Below are positions 46,039-60,333 of a stretch of DNA of 64,000 nucleotides, one piece after another. The position numbers and the translations under genes are program-made. Every line of letters begins with the position of its first letter. The first letter of the stretch is position 1. The DNA comes from Lotus japonicus (taxonomy: Eukaryota > Streptophyta > Magnoliopsida > Fabales > Fabaceae): assembly GCF_012489685.1 (NCBI RefSeq), contig NC_080046.1:30845763-30909762 (forward strand), in the 5' to 3' direction. The notes beneath the pieces were generated by a model that saw only the letters and a program-made list of their open reading frames with translations, did not search any database and was not told the origin of the DNA.

Positions 46039-49000
46039 AATTAAACAGGGGAAACCGGGAAAAATAGAAAACGGAACCTACAGGTTGAATTTTGAAGGCT
46101 AATTCGGCAGCAAACTTCAAAAAGCCATAACTTTTTCCCCGGAACCCAGAATTGAGCATATTTTATATGCTTTTGGGGTGGAAGTATCTACTTTATTTTG
46201 AAGGTTAATTCGGCTGCAAACTTCAAACAGCCATAACTTTTGGCATGAAACCAAGAATTAAGCATAATTTATATCCTTTTGGGGTAGAAAAAACTACTTT
46301 ATTCACCTGCCAGCCGAATTAAACAGGGGAAATCAATAAAAAATGAAAACGGAACCTACATGTTAAATTTTTAAGGTTAATTCGCCTGCAAACTTCAAAC
46401 AGCCATAACTTTTGCCCCGGAACCCAGAATTGAGCATATTTTATATGCTTTTTGGGTCGAAGAAGCTATTTTATTCACCTGCTAGCCGAATTTAATGGGG
46501 GAAATTGGTAAAAGTAGAAAACAGAACCTACAGGTAGAATTTTAAAGGTTTATTCAACCGCAAACTTCGAACAGCCATAACTTTTGGCCTGGAACCCAAA
46601 ATTAAGCATATTTGATATCCTTTTGGGGTAGAAGAAGCTACTTTATCCACCTGCCAGGCGAATTAAACGGGGGAAATCAATCAAAATTGAAAACAGAACC
46701 TACAGGTTTAATTTTTAAGGTTAATTCGCCTGCAAACTTCAAACAGTCATAACTTTTGCCCCGGAACCCAGAATTGAGCATATTTTATATGCTTTTGGGG
46801 TCGAAGAAGCTATTTTATTCACCTGCTAGCCGAATTTAACGGGGGAAATCGGCAAAAGTAGATAACAGAACCTACAGGTAGAATTTTAAAGGTTCATTCA
46901 GACGCATAGTTCGAACAGCCACAACTTTTGTCCTGGAACCCGGAATTAAGCATATTTTATATCCTTTTCGGGTAGAATAAGCTACTTTATCCACCTACCA
47001 GACGAATTAAACGGGGGAACTCAATAAAAATTGAAAACGGAACCACCTGGTTTAATTTTTAAGGTTAATTCGCATGCAAACTTTAAACAGGCATAACTTT
47101 TGACCCGGAACCCAGAATTGAGCATATTTTATATGCTTTTGGGGTAGAAGAAGCTACTTTATTCACCTGCTAGCAGAATTTAACAATGGAAATCGGTAAA
47201 AGTAGAAAACAGAATTTTGATGGTTAATTTGGCTGCAAACTTCAAACAGCAACTACTTTTGCCCCGGAACCCAGAATTGAGCATATTTTATATGCTTTTG
47301 GGGTCGAAGAAGCTATTTTATTCACCTGCTAGCAGAATTTAACGGGGAAAATCGGTTAAAGCAGAAAAAAGAACCTACAGGTAGAATTTTAAAGGTTTAT
47401 TCAGCCACAAACTTCGAACAGCCACAACTTTTGGCCTGGAACCCAGAATTAAGCATATTTTATATCCTTTTGGGGTAGAAGAAACTACTTTATCCACCTG
47501 TCAAGCGTATTAAACGGGGGAAATCAATAAAAATTGAAAACGGAACCTGCAGGTTTAATTTTTAAGCTTAATTCGCCTGCAAACTTCAAACAGCCATAAC
47601 TTTTGCCCCGGAAGCCTGAATTGAGCATATTTTATATGCTTTTGGGGTAGAAGAAACTACTTTATTCACCTGCTAGCCGTATTTAACAAGGGAAATCGGT
47701 AAAAGTAGAAAACAGAATCTACAGGTTTAAGTTTGAAGGTTCATTCTGCTGCAAACTTTAAACAGCCGTAAGGTTTGCCCCGGAACCCAGAATTGAGCAT
47801 ATTTTATTTACTTCTGAGGTAGAAGAAGCTAATTTATTCACCTGCTAGACGAATTTAACGGGTGAAATCGGTAAAAGTAGAAAACGGAACCTACAGGTTG
47901 AATTGTGAAAGTTAATTCGGCTGCAAACTACAAACAGCAACGACTTTTACCCCGGAACCCAGAATTGAGCATATTTTATATGATTTTGGGTTCGAAGAAG
48001 CTATTTGATTCACCTGCTAGCCGAATTTAACGGGGGAAATCGGTAAAAGTACAAAACAGAACCTACAGGTAGAATTTTAAAGGTTTGATCAGCCGCAAAC
48101 TTCGAACAGCCACAACTTTTGGCCTGGAACCCAGAATTAAGCATATTTTATATCTTTTGGGGGTAGAAGAAGCACCTTTATCCACCTGCCAGCCGAATTA
48201 AACGACAAAAATCAATAAAAATTGAAAACGGAACCTGCAGGTTTAATTTTTAAGCTTAATTCGCCTGCAAACTTCAAACAACCATAACTTTTATCCTGGA
48301 ACCCAGAATTGAGCATATTTTATATGCTTTTGGGGTAGAAGAAGCTACATTATTCACCTGCTAGCCGAAATTAACAAGGGAAATCGGTAAAAGTAGAAAA
48401 CAGAACCTCCAAGTTAAAGTTTGAAAGTTCATTCTGCTGCAAAATTTAAACAGCCGTAACGTTTGCCCCGAAACCTAGAATTGAGCCTATTTTATATGCT
48501 TCTAGGGTAGAAGAAGCTATTTAATTCACCTGCTAGACGAATTTAACGGGTGAAATCGGTAAAAGTAGAAAACAGAACCTACAGGTTGAATTTTGAAAGT
48601 TAATTCGGCTGCAAACTTCAAACAGCAACGACTTTTACCCCGGAACCTAGAATTGAGCATATTTTATACGCATTTTGGGTCGAAGAAGCTATTTTATTCA
48701 CCTGCTAGCCGAATTTAACTGGGGAAATCGGTAAAAGTAGAAAACAGAACCTACAGGTAGAATTTTAAAAGTTTATTCAACCGCAAACTTCGAACAGCCA
48801 TAACTTTTGGCCTGGAACCCAGAATTAAGCATATTTGATATCCTTTTGGGATAGAAGAAGCTACTTTATCCACCTGCCACGCGAATTAAACGGGGGAAAT
48901 CAATAAAATTTGAAAACGGAACCTACAGGTTTAATTTTTAAGGTTAATTCGCCTGCAAACTTCAAACAGCCATAACTTTTGCCCCGGAACCCAGAATTGA

Positions 49001-52000
49001 GCATATTGTATTTGCTTCTGGGGTGGAAGAAGCTATTTTATTCACCTGCTAGACGAACTTAACGGGTGAAATCGGTAAAAGTAGAAAACGGAACCTACAG
49101 GTTGAATTTTGAAAGTTAATTCGGCTGCAAACTTCAAACAACAACGACTTTTGCCCCGGATCCCAGAATTGAGCATATTTTATATGATTTTGGGTTCGAA
49201 GAAGCTATTTTATTCACCTGGTAGCCGAATTTAACGGGGGAAATCGGTACAAGTAGAATTTTAAAGGTTTATTCAGCCGCAAACTTTGAACAGCCACAAC
49301 TATTGACCTGGAACCCAGAATTAAGCATATTTTATATCCTTTGCGGGTAGAAGAAGCACCTTTATCCACCTGCCAGCCGAATTAAACGGGGGAAACCAAT
49401 GAAAATAGAAAACGGAACCTGCAGGTTTAATTTTTAAGGTTAATTCGCCTGCAAACTTCAAACAGCCATAACTTTTGCCCCGGTACCCTAAATTGAGCAT
49501 ATTTTATATGCTTTTGGGGTAGAAGAAGCTACTTTATTCACCTGCTAGCCGAATTTAACAAGGGAAATCGGTAAAAGTAGACAACAGAACCTCCAAGTTA
49601 AAGTTTGAAGGTTCATTCTGCTGCAAAATTTAAACAGCCGTAACGTTTTCCCCGAAACCCAGAATTGAGCCTATTTTATATGCTTCTAGGGTAGAAGAAG
49701 CTATTTAATTCACCTGCTAGACGAATTTAACGGGTGAAATCGGTAAAAGTAGAAAACGGAACCTACAGGTTGAATTTTGAAAGTTAATTCGGCTGCAAAC
49801 TTCAAACAGCAACGGCTTTTGCCCCGGAACCCAGAATTGAGCATATTTTATATGCTTTTGGGTTCGAAGAAGCTATTTTATTCACCTGGTAGCCGAATTT
49901 AACGGGGGAAATCGGTAAAAGTAGAAAACAAAACCTACAGGTAGAATTTTAAAGGTTCATTCAGCCGCAAACTTCGAACAGCCATAACTTTTGGCTGGGA
50001 ACCCAGAATTAAGCATATTTTATATCCTTTGGGGGTAGAAGAAGCTACTTTATCCACCTGCCAGCCGAATTCAACGGCAGAAATAAATAAAAATTGAAAT
50101 GGAACCTGCAGGTTTAATTTTTAAGCTTAATTCGTCTGCAAACTTCAAACAACCATAACTTTTATCCCGGAACCCAGAATTGAGCATTTTTTATATGCTT
50201 TTTGGGTAGAAGAAGCTATTTTATTCACCTGCTTGCCGAATTTAAGAGAGGAAATCGGTATAAGTAGAAAACAGAACCTACAGGTTGAATTTTGAAGTTT
50301 AATTCGGCTGCAAACTTCAAACAGTAACGACTTCTGCACCGGAACCCAGAATTGAGCATATTTTATATGCTTTTGGGGTCTAAGAAGCTATTTTATTCAC
50401 CTGCTAGCCGAATTTAACAAGGGATATCGGTAAAAGTAGAAAACAGAACCAACAGGTTGAATTTTGAGGGTTAATTTGGCTGCAAACTTCAAACAGCAAC
50501 GACTTTTGCCCCGAAACCCAGAATTGAGCATATTTTATATGCTTTTGGGGTAGAAGCTACTTTATTCACCTGCAAACTTCAAACAGCCATAACTTTTGCC
50601 GCGGAACCCAGAATTGAGCATATTTTATATGTTTTTGGGGTAGAAGAAGCTACTTTAAATAGCCATAACTTTTGCCCCGGAACCCAGAATTGAGCATATT
50701 TTACATGCTTTTGGGGTAGAAGAAGCTACTTTATTCACCTGCTAGCCGAATTTAACAAGGGAAATCGAGAAAAGTAGAAAACAGAACCTACAGGTTAAAT
50801 TTTGAAGGTTCATTCTGCTGAAAACTTCAAACAGCCATAACTTTTGCCCCGGAACCCAGAATTGAGCCTATTTTATATGCTTTTGGGTTGGAAGAAGCTC
50901 CTTTATTCACCTGCTAACCGAATTAAACGATGAAAACCGGTGAAAATAGAAAACGGAAACTTCGGGTTCAATTTTGAAGGTTAATTCGGCTGCTAACTTC
51001 AAACAACCATAACTTTTATCCCAAAACCCAGAATTGAGCATTTTTTATATGCTTTTGGGGTAGAAGAAGCTATTTTATTTACCTTCTTACCGAATTTAAG
51101 AGAGGAAATTGGTAAAAGTAGAAAACAGAACCTATAGGTTGAATTTTGAACTTTAATTCGACTACAAACTTCAAACAGCCACAACTTTTGGCCTGGAACC
51201 CAGAATTAAGCATATTTTATATCCTTTTGGGGTAGAAGAAACTACTTTATCCACCTGTCAGGCGAATTAAACGCAAGAAATCAATAAAAATTGAAAACGG
51301 AACACACATGTTTAATTTTTAAGCTTAATTCGCCTGCAAACTTCAAACAGCCATAACTTTTGCCCCGGAACCCTGACTTGAGCATATTTTATATGCTTTT
51401 GGGGTAGAAGAAGCTACTTTATTCACCTGCAAGCCGAATTTAACAAGGGAAATCGGTAAAAGAAGAAAACAGAACCTCCAGGTTAAAGTTTGAAGGTTCA
51501 TTCTGCTGCAAAATTTAAACAGCCGTAACGTTTGCTCCGAAACCCAGAATTGAGCCTATTTTATATGCTTCTAGGGTAGACGAACCTATTTAATTCACCT
51601 GCTAGACGAATTTAACGGGTGAAATCAGTAAAAGTGGAAAACGAAACCTACAGGTTGAATTTTGAAAGTTAATTCGGCTGCAAACTTCAAACAGCAACGG
51701 CTTTTGTCCCCGAACCTAGAATTGAGCATATTTTTTATGCTTTTGGGGGTTGAAGAAGCTATTTTATTTACCTGCTAGCCGAATTTAACGGGGGAAATCG
51801 GTAAAAGTAGAAAACAGAACCTACAGGTAGAATTTTAAAGGTTCATTCAGCCGCAAACTTCGAACAGCCACAACTTTTTTCCTATAACCCAGAATTAAGC
51901 ATATTTTATATCCTCTTGGGGTAGAAGAAGCTACTTTATCTACCTGCCAGCCGAATTGAACGGGGGAAATCAATAAAAATTTAAAACGGAACCTAAAGGT

Positions 52001-52499
52001 TAAATTTTTATGGATAATTCGCATGCAAACTTCAAACAGCCATAACTTTTGCCCCGGAACCCAGAATTGAGCATATTTTACATGCTTTTGGGGTAGAAGA
52101 AGCTACTTTATTCACCTGCTAGCCGAATTAAACGAGGAAAACTAGTATAAATAGAAAACGGAAACTTCGGGTTGAATTTTGAAGGTTAATTCGGCTGCTA
52201 ACTTCAAACAACCATAACTCTTATCCCGGAACCCAGAATTGAGAATTTTTTATATGCTTTTGGGGTAGAAGAAGCTATTTTATTCACCTGCTTACCGAAT
52301 TTAAGAAAGAAAATCGGTAAAAGTAGAAAACAGAACCTACAAGTTGAATTTTGAAGTTTAATTCAGCTGCAAACTTCAAACAGGAATGACTTTTGCACCG
52401 GAACCCAGAATTGAGCATATTTTATATACTTTTGGGGGTCTAAGAAGCTATTTTATTCACCTGCTAGCCGAATTTAACGGGGGAAATCGGTGACAGTAA

Positions 52500-54430
52500 A
52501 AAACAGAACCTACAGGTAGCATTTTAAAGGTTTATTCAACCGCAAACTTCGAACTGCCATAACTTTTGGCCTGGAACCCAGAATTAAGCATATTTTATAT
52601 CCTTTTGGGGTAGAAGAAGCTACTTTATCCACCTGCCAGGCGAATTAAACGGGGGAAATCAATAAAAATTGAAAACGGAACATACAGGTTAAATTTTTAA
52701 GGTTAATTCGCTTACAAACTTCAAACAGCCATAACTTTTGCCCCAGAACCTAGAATTAAGCATATTTTACATGCTTTTGGGGTCGAAGAAGCTATTTTAT
52801 TCACCTGCTAGACGAATTTAACAGGAGAAATCGATAAAAGTAGAAAACAGAACCTACAGGTAGAATTTTAAAGGTTTATTCAGCCGCAAACTTCGAACAG
52901 CCATAACTTTTGGGCTGGAACCCATAATTAAGCATATTTTATATCCTTTTAGGGTAGAAGAAGCTACTTTATCCACCTTCCAAGCGAATTAAACGGGGGA
53001 AATCGTTAAAAATTAAAAACGGAACCTACAGGTTTAATTTGTAAGGTTGATTCGCCTGCAAACTTCAAACAGCCATAACTTTTGCCCCGGAACCCAGAAT
53101 TGAGCATATTTTATATGCTTTTGGTGTAGAAGAAGCTACTTTATTCACCTGCGAGCCGTATTTAACAAGGGAAATCGGTAAAAGTAGAAAACAAAACCTA
53201 CAGGTTGAATTTTGAGGGTTAAATCGGCTGCAAACTTCAAACAGCCGTAACGTTTGCTCCGGAACCCAGAATTGGGCCTATTTTATATGCTTCTAGGGTA
53301 GACGAACCTATTTAATTCACCTGCTAGACGAATTTAACGGGTGAAATCAGTAAAAGTAGAAAACGGAACCTACAGGTTGAATTTTGAAAGTTAATTCGGC
53401 TGCAAACTTCAAACAGCAACGGCTTTTGCCCCGGAACCCAGAATTGAGCATATTTTTTATGCTTTTGGGGGTTGAAGAAGCTATTTTATTTACCTGCTAG
53501 CCGAATTTAACGCGGGAAATCGGAAAAAGTAGAAAACAGAACCTACAGGTAGAATTTTAAAGGTTCATTCACCCGCAAACTTCGAACAGCCACAACTTTT
53601 GTCCTAGAACCCAAAATTAAGCATATTTTATATCCTCTTGGGGTAGAAGAAGCTACTTTATCCACCTGCCAGCCGAATTGAACGGGGGAAATCAATAAAA
53701 ATTGAAAACGGAACCTAAAGGTTTAATTTTGATGGATAATTCGCCTGCAAACTTCAAACAGCCATAACTTTTGCCCCGGAACCCAGAATTGAGCAAATTT
53801 TACATGCTTTTGGGGTAGAAGAAGCTACTTTATTCACCTGCTAGCCAAATTTAACAAGGGAAATCGGGAAAAGTAGAAATCCGAACCTACAGGTTAAATT
53901 TTGAAGGTTCATTCTACTGAAAACTTTAAACTGCCGTAACGTTTACCCCGGAACCCAGAATTGAGCCTATTTTATATGCTTTTGGGGTGGAAGAAGCTCC
54001 TTTATTCACCTGCTAGCCGAATTAAACGATGAAAACCGGTAAAAATAGAAAACGGAAACTTCGGGTTCAATTTTGAAGGTTAATTCGGCTGCTAACTTCA
54101 AACAACCATAACTTTTATCCCGAAACACAGAATTGAGCATTTTTTATATGCTTTTGGGGTAGAAGAAGCTATTTTATTTACCTACTTACCGAATTTAAGA
54201 GAGGAAATTGGTAAAAGTAGAAAACAGAACCTACAGGTTGAATTTTGAAGTTTAATTCGACTACAAACTTCAAACAGCCACAACTTTTGGCCTGGAACCC
54301 AGAATTAAGCCTATTTTATATCCTTTTAGGGTAGAAGAAACTACTTTATCCACCTGTCAGGCGAATTAAACGGAAGAAATCAATAAAAATTGAAAACAGA
54401 ACCTACATGTTTAATTTTTAAGCTTAATTC
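52500..54430 (-). repeat. Satellite block X, first copy of a long duplication
   Basis: Irregular monomers here reappear at 58,360-60,290 with an offset of exactly 5,857 bp (for example 52741 with 58598, and 53844 with 59701). Rare variants such as AGTAGAAATCCGAACC are shared, so this is a recent copy. Boundaries are approximate. Confidence 0.8.
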
Positions 54431-54569
54431 GCCTGCAAACTTCAAACAGCCATAACTTTTGCCCCGGAACCCTGAATTGAGCATATTTTATATGCTTTTG
54501 GGGTAGAAGAAGCTACTTTATTCACCTGCAAGCCGAATTTAACAAGGGAAATCGGTAAAAGTAGAAAAC

Positions 54570-57500
54570 AGAACCTCCAGGTTAAAGTTTCAAGGTTCAT
54601 TCTGTTGCAAAATTTGAAACAGCCGTAAAGTTTGCTCTGAAACCCAGAATTGAGCCTATTTTATATGCTTCTAGGGTAGACGAACCTATTTAATTCACCT
54701 GCTAGACGAATTTAACGGGTGAAATCAGTAAAAGTGGAAAACGAAACCTACAGGTTGAATTTTGAAAGTTAATTCGGCTGCAAACTTCAAACAGCAACGG
54801 CTTTTGCCCCAGAACCCAGAATTGAGCATATTTTTTATGCTTTTGGGGGTTGAAGAAGCTATTTTATTTACCTGCTAGCCGAATTTAACGGGGGAAATCG
54901 GTAAAAGTAGAAAACAGAACCTACAGGTAGAATTTTAAAGGTTCATTCAGCCGCAAACTTCGAACAGCCATAACTTTTGGTCGGGAACCCAGAATGAAGC
55001 ATATTTTATATCCTTTGGGGGTAGAAGAAGCTACTTTATCCACCTGCCAGCCGATTTAAACGGGGAAAATCGATAAAAATTGAAAACGGAACCTGCAGGT
55101 TTATTTTTAAGCTTAATTCGCCTGCAAACTTCAAACAGCCATAACTTTTGCCCCGGAAGCCTGAATTGAGCATATTTTATATGCTTTTGGGGTAGAAGAA
55201 ACTACTTTATTCACCTGCAAGCCGAATTTAACAAGGGAAATCGGTAAAAGTAGAAAACAGAACCTCCAGGTTAAAGTTTCAAGGTTCATTCTGTTGCAAA
55301 ATTTGAAACAGCCGTAACGTTTGCTCTGAAACCCAGAATTGAGCCTATTTTATATGCTTCTAGGGTAGACGAACCTATTTAATTCACCTGCTAGACGAAT
55401 TTAACGGGTGAAATCAGTAAAAGTGGAAAACGAAACCTACAGGTTGAATTTTGAAAGTTAATTCGGCTGCAAACTTCAAACAGCAACGGCTTTTGCACCG
55501 GAACCCAGAATTGAGTATATTTTTTATGCTTTTGGGGGTTGAAGAAGCTATTTTATTTACCTGCTAGCCGAATTTAACGGGGGAAATCGGTAAAAGTAGA
55601 AAACAGAACCTACAGGTAGAATTTTAAAGGTTCATTCAGCCGCAAACTTCGAACAGCCATAACTTTTGGTCGGGAACCCAAAATGAAGCATATTTTATAT
55701 CCTTTGGGGGTAGAAGAAGCTACTTTATCCACCTGCCAGCCGATTTAAACGGGGAAAATCGATAAAAATTGAAAACGGAACCTGCAGGTTTATTTTTAAG
55801 CTTAATTCGCCTGCAAACTTCAAACAGCCATAACTTTTGCCCCGGAAGCCTGAATTGAGCATATTTTATATGCTTTTGGGGTAGAAGAAACTACTTTATT
55901 CACCTGCTAGCCGTATTTAACAAGGGAAATCGGTAAAAGTAGAAAACAGAACCTCCAGGTTAAAGTTTGAAGGTTCATTCTGCTGCAAAAGTTAAACAGC
56001 CGTAACGTTTGCCCCGAAACCCAGAATTGAGCCTATTTTATATGCTTCTAGGGTAGAAGAAGCTATTTAATTCACCTGCTAGACGAATTTAACGGGTGAA
56101 ATCGGTAAAAGTAGAAAACGGAACCTACAGGTTGAATTTTGAAAGTTAATTCGGCTGCAAACTTTAAACAGCAATGACTTTTACCCCGGAACCCAGAATT
56201 GAGTATATTTTTTATGCTTTTGGGGGGTGAAGAAGCTATTTTATTTACCTGCTAGCCGAATTTAACGGGGGAAATCGGTAAAAGTAGAAAACAGAACCTA
56301 CAGGTAGAATTTTAAAGGTTCATTCAGCCGCAAACTTCAAACAGCCATAACTTTTGGCTGGGAACCCAGAATGAAGCATATTTTATATCCTTTGGGGGTA
56401 GAAGAAGCTACTTTATCCACCTGCCAGCCGAATTAAACGGGGGAAATCAATAAAAATTGAAAACGGAACCTGCAGGTTTAATTTTTAAGCTTAATTCGCC
56501 TGCAAACTTCAAACAGCCATAACTTTTGCCCCGGACGCCTGAATTGAGCATATTTTATATGCTTTTGGGGTAGAAGAAACTACTTTATTCACCTGCTAGC
56601 CGTATTTAACAAGGGAAATCGGTAAAAGTAGAAAACAGAACCTCCAGGTTAAAGTTTGAAGGTTCATTCTGCTGCAAAATTTAAACAGCCGTAATGTTTG
56701 CCCCGAAACCCAGAATTGAGCCTATTTTATATGCTTCTAGGGTAGAAGAAGCTATTTAATTCACCTGCTAGACGAATTTAACGGGTGAAATCAGTAAAAG
56801 TGGAAAACGAAACCTACAGGTTGAATTTTGAAAGTTAATTCGGCTGCAAACTTCAAACAGCAACGACTTTTGCCCCAGAACCCAGAATTGAGCATATTTT
56901 TTATGCTTTTGGGGGTTGAAGAAGCTGTTTTATTTACCTGCTAGCCGAATTTAACGGGGGAAATCGGTAAAAGTAGAAAACAGAACCTACAGGTAGAATT
57001 TTAAAGGTTCATTCAGCCGCAAACTTCGAACAGCCATAACTTTTGGCCGGGAACCCAGAATGAAGCATATTTTATATCCTTTGGGGGTAGAAGAAGCTAC
57101 TTTATCCACCTGCCAGCCGAATTAAACAGGGGAAATCAATAAAAATTGAAAACGGAACCTGCAGGTTTAATTTTTAAGCTTAATTCGCCTGCAAACTTCA
57201 AACAGCCATAACTTTTGCCCCGGAAGCCTGAATTGAGCATATTTTATATGCTTTTGGGGTAGAAGAAACTACTTTATTCACCTGCTAGCCGTATTTAACA
57301 AGGGAAATCGGTAAAAGTAGAAAACAGAACCTCCAAGTTTAAGTTTGAAGGTTCATTCTGCTGCAAAATTTAAACAGCCGTAACGTTTGACCCGAAACCC
57401 AGAATTGAGCCTATTTTATATGCTTCTAGGGTAGAAGAAGCTATTTAATTCACCTGCTAGACGAATTTAACGGGTGAAATCAGTAAAAGTAGAAAACGGA

Positions 57501-58016
57501 ACCTACAGGTTGAATTTTGAAAGTTAATTCGGCTGCAAACTTTAAACAGCAATGACTTTTGCCCCGGAACCCAGAATTGAGCATATTTTTTTATGCTTTT
57601 GGGGGTTGAAGAAGCTATTTTATTTACCTGCTAGCCGAATTTAACGGGGGAAATCGGTAAAAGTAGAAAACAGAACCTACATGTAGAATTTTAAAGGTTC
57701 ATTCAGCCGCAAACTTCAAACAGCCATAACTTTTGGCCGGGAACCTAGAATGAAGCCTATTTTATATCCTATGGGGGTAGAAGAAGCTACTTTATCCACC
57801 TGCCAGCCGAATTAAACGGGGGAAATCAATAAAAATTGAAAACGGAACCTGCAGGTTTAATTTGTAAGCTTAATTCGCCTGCAAACTTTAAACAGCCATA
57901 ACTTTTGCTCCGGAAGCCTGAATTGTGCATATTTTATATGCTTTTGGGGTAGAAGAAGCTACTTTATTCACCTGCAAGCCGAATTTAACAAGGGAAATCC
58001 GTAAAAGTAGAAAACA
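54570..58016 (-). repeat. 689-bp higher-order repeat, first run
   Basis: The landmark AGAACCTCC occurs at 54570, 55259, 55948, 56637, 57326 and 58016, so the period is 689-690 bp, four monomers of about 172 bp. The four types differ in spacer words such as GGAAGCCTGAATTG, CTTCTAGGGTAG, GGGGGTTGAAG and CCTTTGGGGGTAG. Confidence 0.88.
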
Positions 58017-58359
58017 GAACCTCCAGGTTAAAGTTTCAAGGTTCATTCTGTTGCAAAATTTGAAACAGCCGTAACGTTTGCTCTGAAACCCAGAATTGAG
58101 CCTATTTAATATGCTTCTAGGGTAGACGAACCTATTTAATTCACCTACTAGACGAATTTAACGGGTGAAATCAGTAAAAGTGGAAAACGAAACCTACAGG
58201 TTGAATTTTGAAAGTTAATTCGGCTGCAAACTTCAAACAGCAACGGCTTTTGCCCCAGAACCCAGAATTGAGCATATTTTTTATGCTTTTGGGGGTTGAA
58301 GAAGCTATTTTATTTACCTGCTAGCCGAATTTAACGGGGGAAATCGGTAAAAGTAGAAA

Positions 58360-60290
58360 ACAGAACCTACAGGTAGAATTTTAAAGGTTTATTCAGCCGC
58401 AAACTTCGAACTGCCATAACTTTTGGCCTGGAACCCAGAATTAAGCATATTTTATATCCTTTTGGGGTAGAAGAAGCTACTTTATCCACCTGCCAGGCGA
58501 ATTAAACGGGGGAAATCAATAAAAATTGAAAACGGAACATACAGGTTAAATTTTTAAGGTTAATTCGCTTACAAACTTCAAACAGCCATAACTTTTGCCC
58601 CATAACCTAGAATTAAGCATATTTTACATGCTTTTGGGGTCGAAGAAGCTATTTTATTCACCTGCTAGACGAATTTAACAGGAGAAATCGATAAAAGTAG
58701 AAAACAGAACCTACAGGTAGAATTTTAAAGGTTTATTCAGCCGCAAACTTCGAACAGCCATAACTTTTGGGCTGGAACCCATAATTAAGCATATTTTATA
58801 TCCTTTTAGGGTAGAAGAAGCTACTTTATCCACCTTCCAAGCGAATTAAACGGGGGAAATCGTTAAAAATTAAAAACGGAACCTACAGGTTTAATTTGTA
58901 AGGTTGATTCGCCTGCAAACTTCAAACAGCCATAACTTTTGCCCCGGAACCCAGAACTGAGCATATTTTATATGCTTTTGGTGTAGAAGAAGCTACTTTA
59001 TTCACCTGCGAGCCGTATTTAACAAGGGAAATCGGTAAAAGTAGAAAACAAAACCTACAGGTTGAATTTTGAGGGTTAAATCGGCTGCAAACTTCAAACA
59101 GCCGTAACGTTTGCTCCGGAACCCAGAATTGGGCCTATTTTATATGCTTCTAGGGTAGACGAACCTATTTAATTCACCTGCTAGACGAATTTAACGGGTG
59201 AAATCAGTAAAAGTAGAAAACGGAACCTACAGGTTGAATTTTGAAAGTTAATTCGGCTGCAAACTTCAAACAGCAACGGCTTTTGCCCCGGAACCCAGAA
59301 TTGAGCATATTTTTTATGCTTTTGGGGGTTGAAGAAGCTATTTTATTTACCTGCTAGCCGAATTTAACGCGGGAAATCGGAAAAAGTAGAAAACAGAACC
59401 TACAGGTAGAATTTTAAAGGTTCATTCAGCCGCAAACTTCGAACAGCCACAACTTTTGTCCTAGAACCCAAAATTAAGCATATTTTATATCCTCTTGGGG
59501 TAGAAGAAGCTACTTTATCCACCTGCCAGCCGAATTGAACGGGGGAAATCAATAAAAATTGAAAACGGAACCTAAAGGTTTAATTTTGATGGATAATTCG
59601 CCTGCAAACTTCAAACAGCCATAACTTTTGCCCCGGAACCCAGAATTGAGCAAATTTTACATGCTTTTGGGGTAGAAGAAGCTACTTTATTCACCTGCTA
59701 GCCAAATTTTACAAGGGAAATCGGGAAAAGTAGAAATCCGAACCTACAGGTTAAATTTTGAAGGTTCATTCTACTGAAAACTTTAAACTGCCGTAACGTT
59801 TACCCCGGAACCCAGAATTGAGCCTATTTTATATGCTTTTGGGGTGGAAGAAGCTCCTTTATTCACCTGCTAGCCGAATTAAACGATGAAAACCGGTAAA
59901 AATAGAAAACGGAAACTTCGGGTTCAATTTTGAAGGTTAATTCGGCTGCTAACTTCAAACAACCATAACTTTTATCCCGAAACACAGAATTGAGCATTTT
60001 TTATATGCTTTTGGGGTAGAAGAAGCTATTTTATTTACCTACTTACCGAATTTAAGAGAGGAAATTGGTAAAAGTAGAAAACAGAACCTACAGGTTGAAT
60101 TTTGAAGTTTAATTCGACTACAAACTTCAAACAGCCACAACTTTTGGCCTGGAACCCAGAATTAAGCCTATTTTATATCCTTTTAGGGTAGAAGAAACTA
60201 CTTTATCCACCTGTCAGGCGAATTAAACGGAAGAAATCAATAAAAATTGAAAACAGAACCTACATGTTTAATTTTTAAGCTTAATTCGCC
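58360..60290 (-). repeat. Satellite block X, second copy
   Basis: Near-identical to 52,500-54,430 at offset 5,857. It ends with a deletion of about 93 bp near 60,290, where GCCTGCAAACTTC is replaced directly by GCCTGCAAGCCG. Boundaries are approximate. Confidence 0.8.
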
Positions 60291-60333
60291 TGCAAGCCGA
60301 ATTTAACAAGGGAAATCGGTAAAAGTAGAAAAC

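Noticed and set aside
50145..52024. Frames of about 60 codons in the inverted satellite
   Set aside because: They recur with the 172-bp monomer and are satellite by-products.
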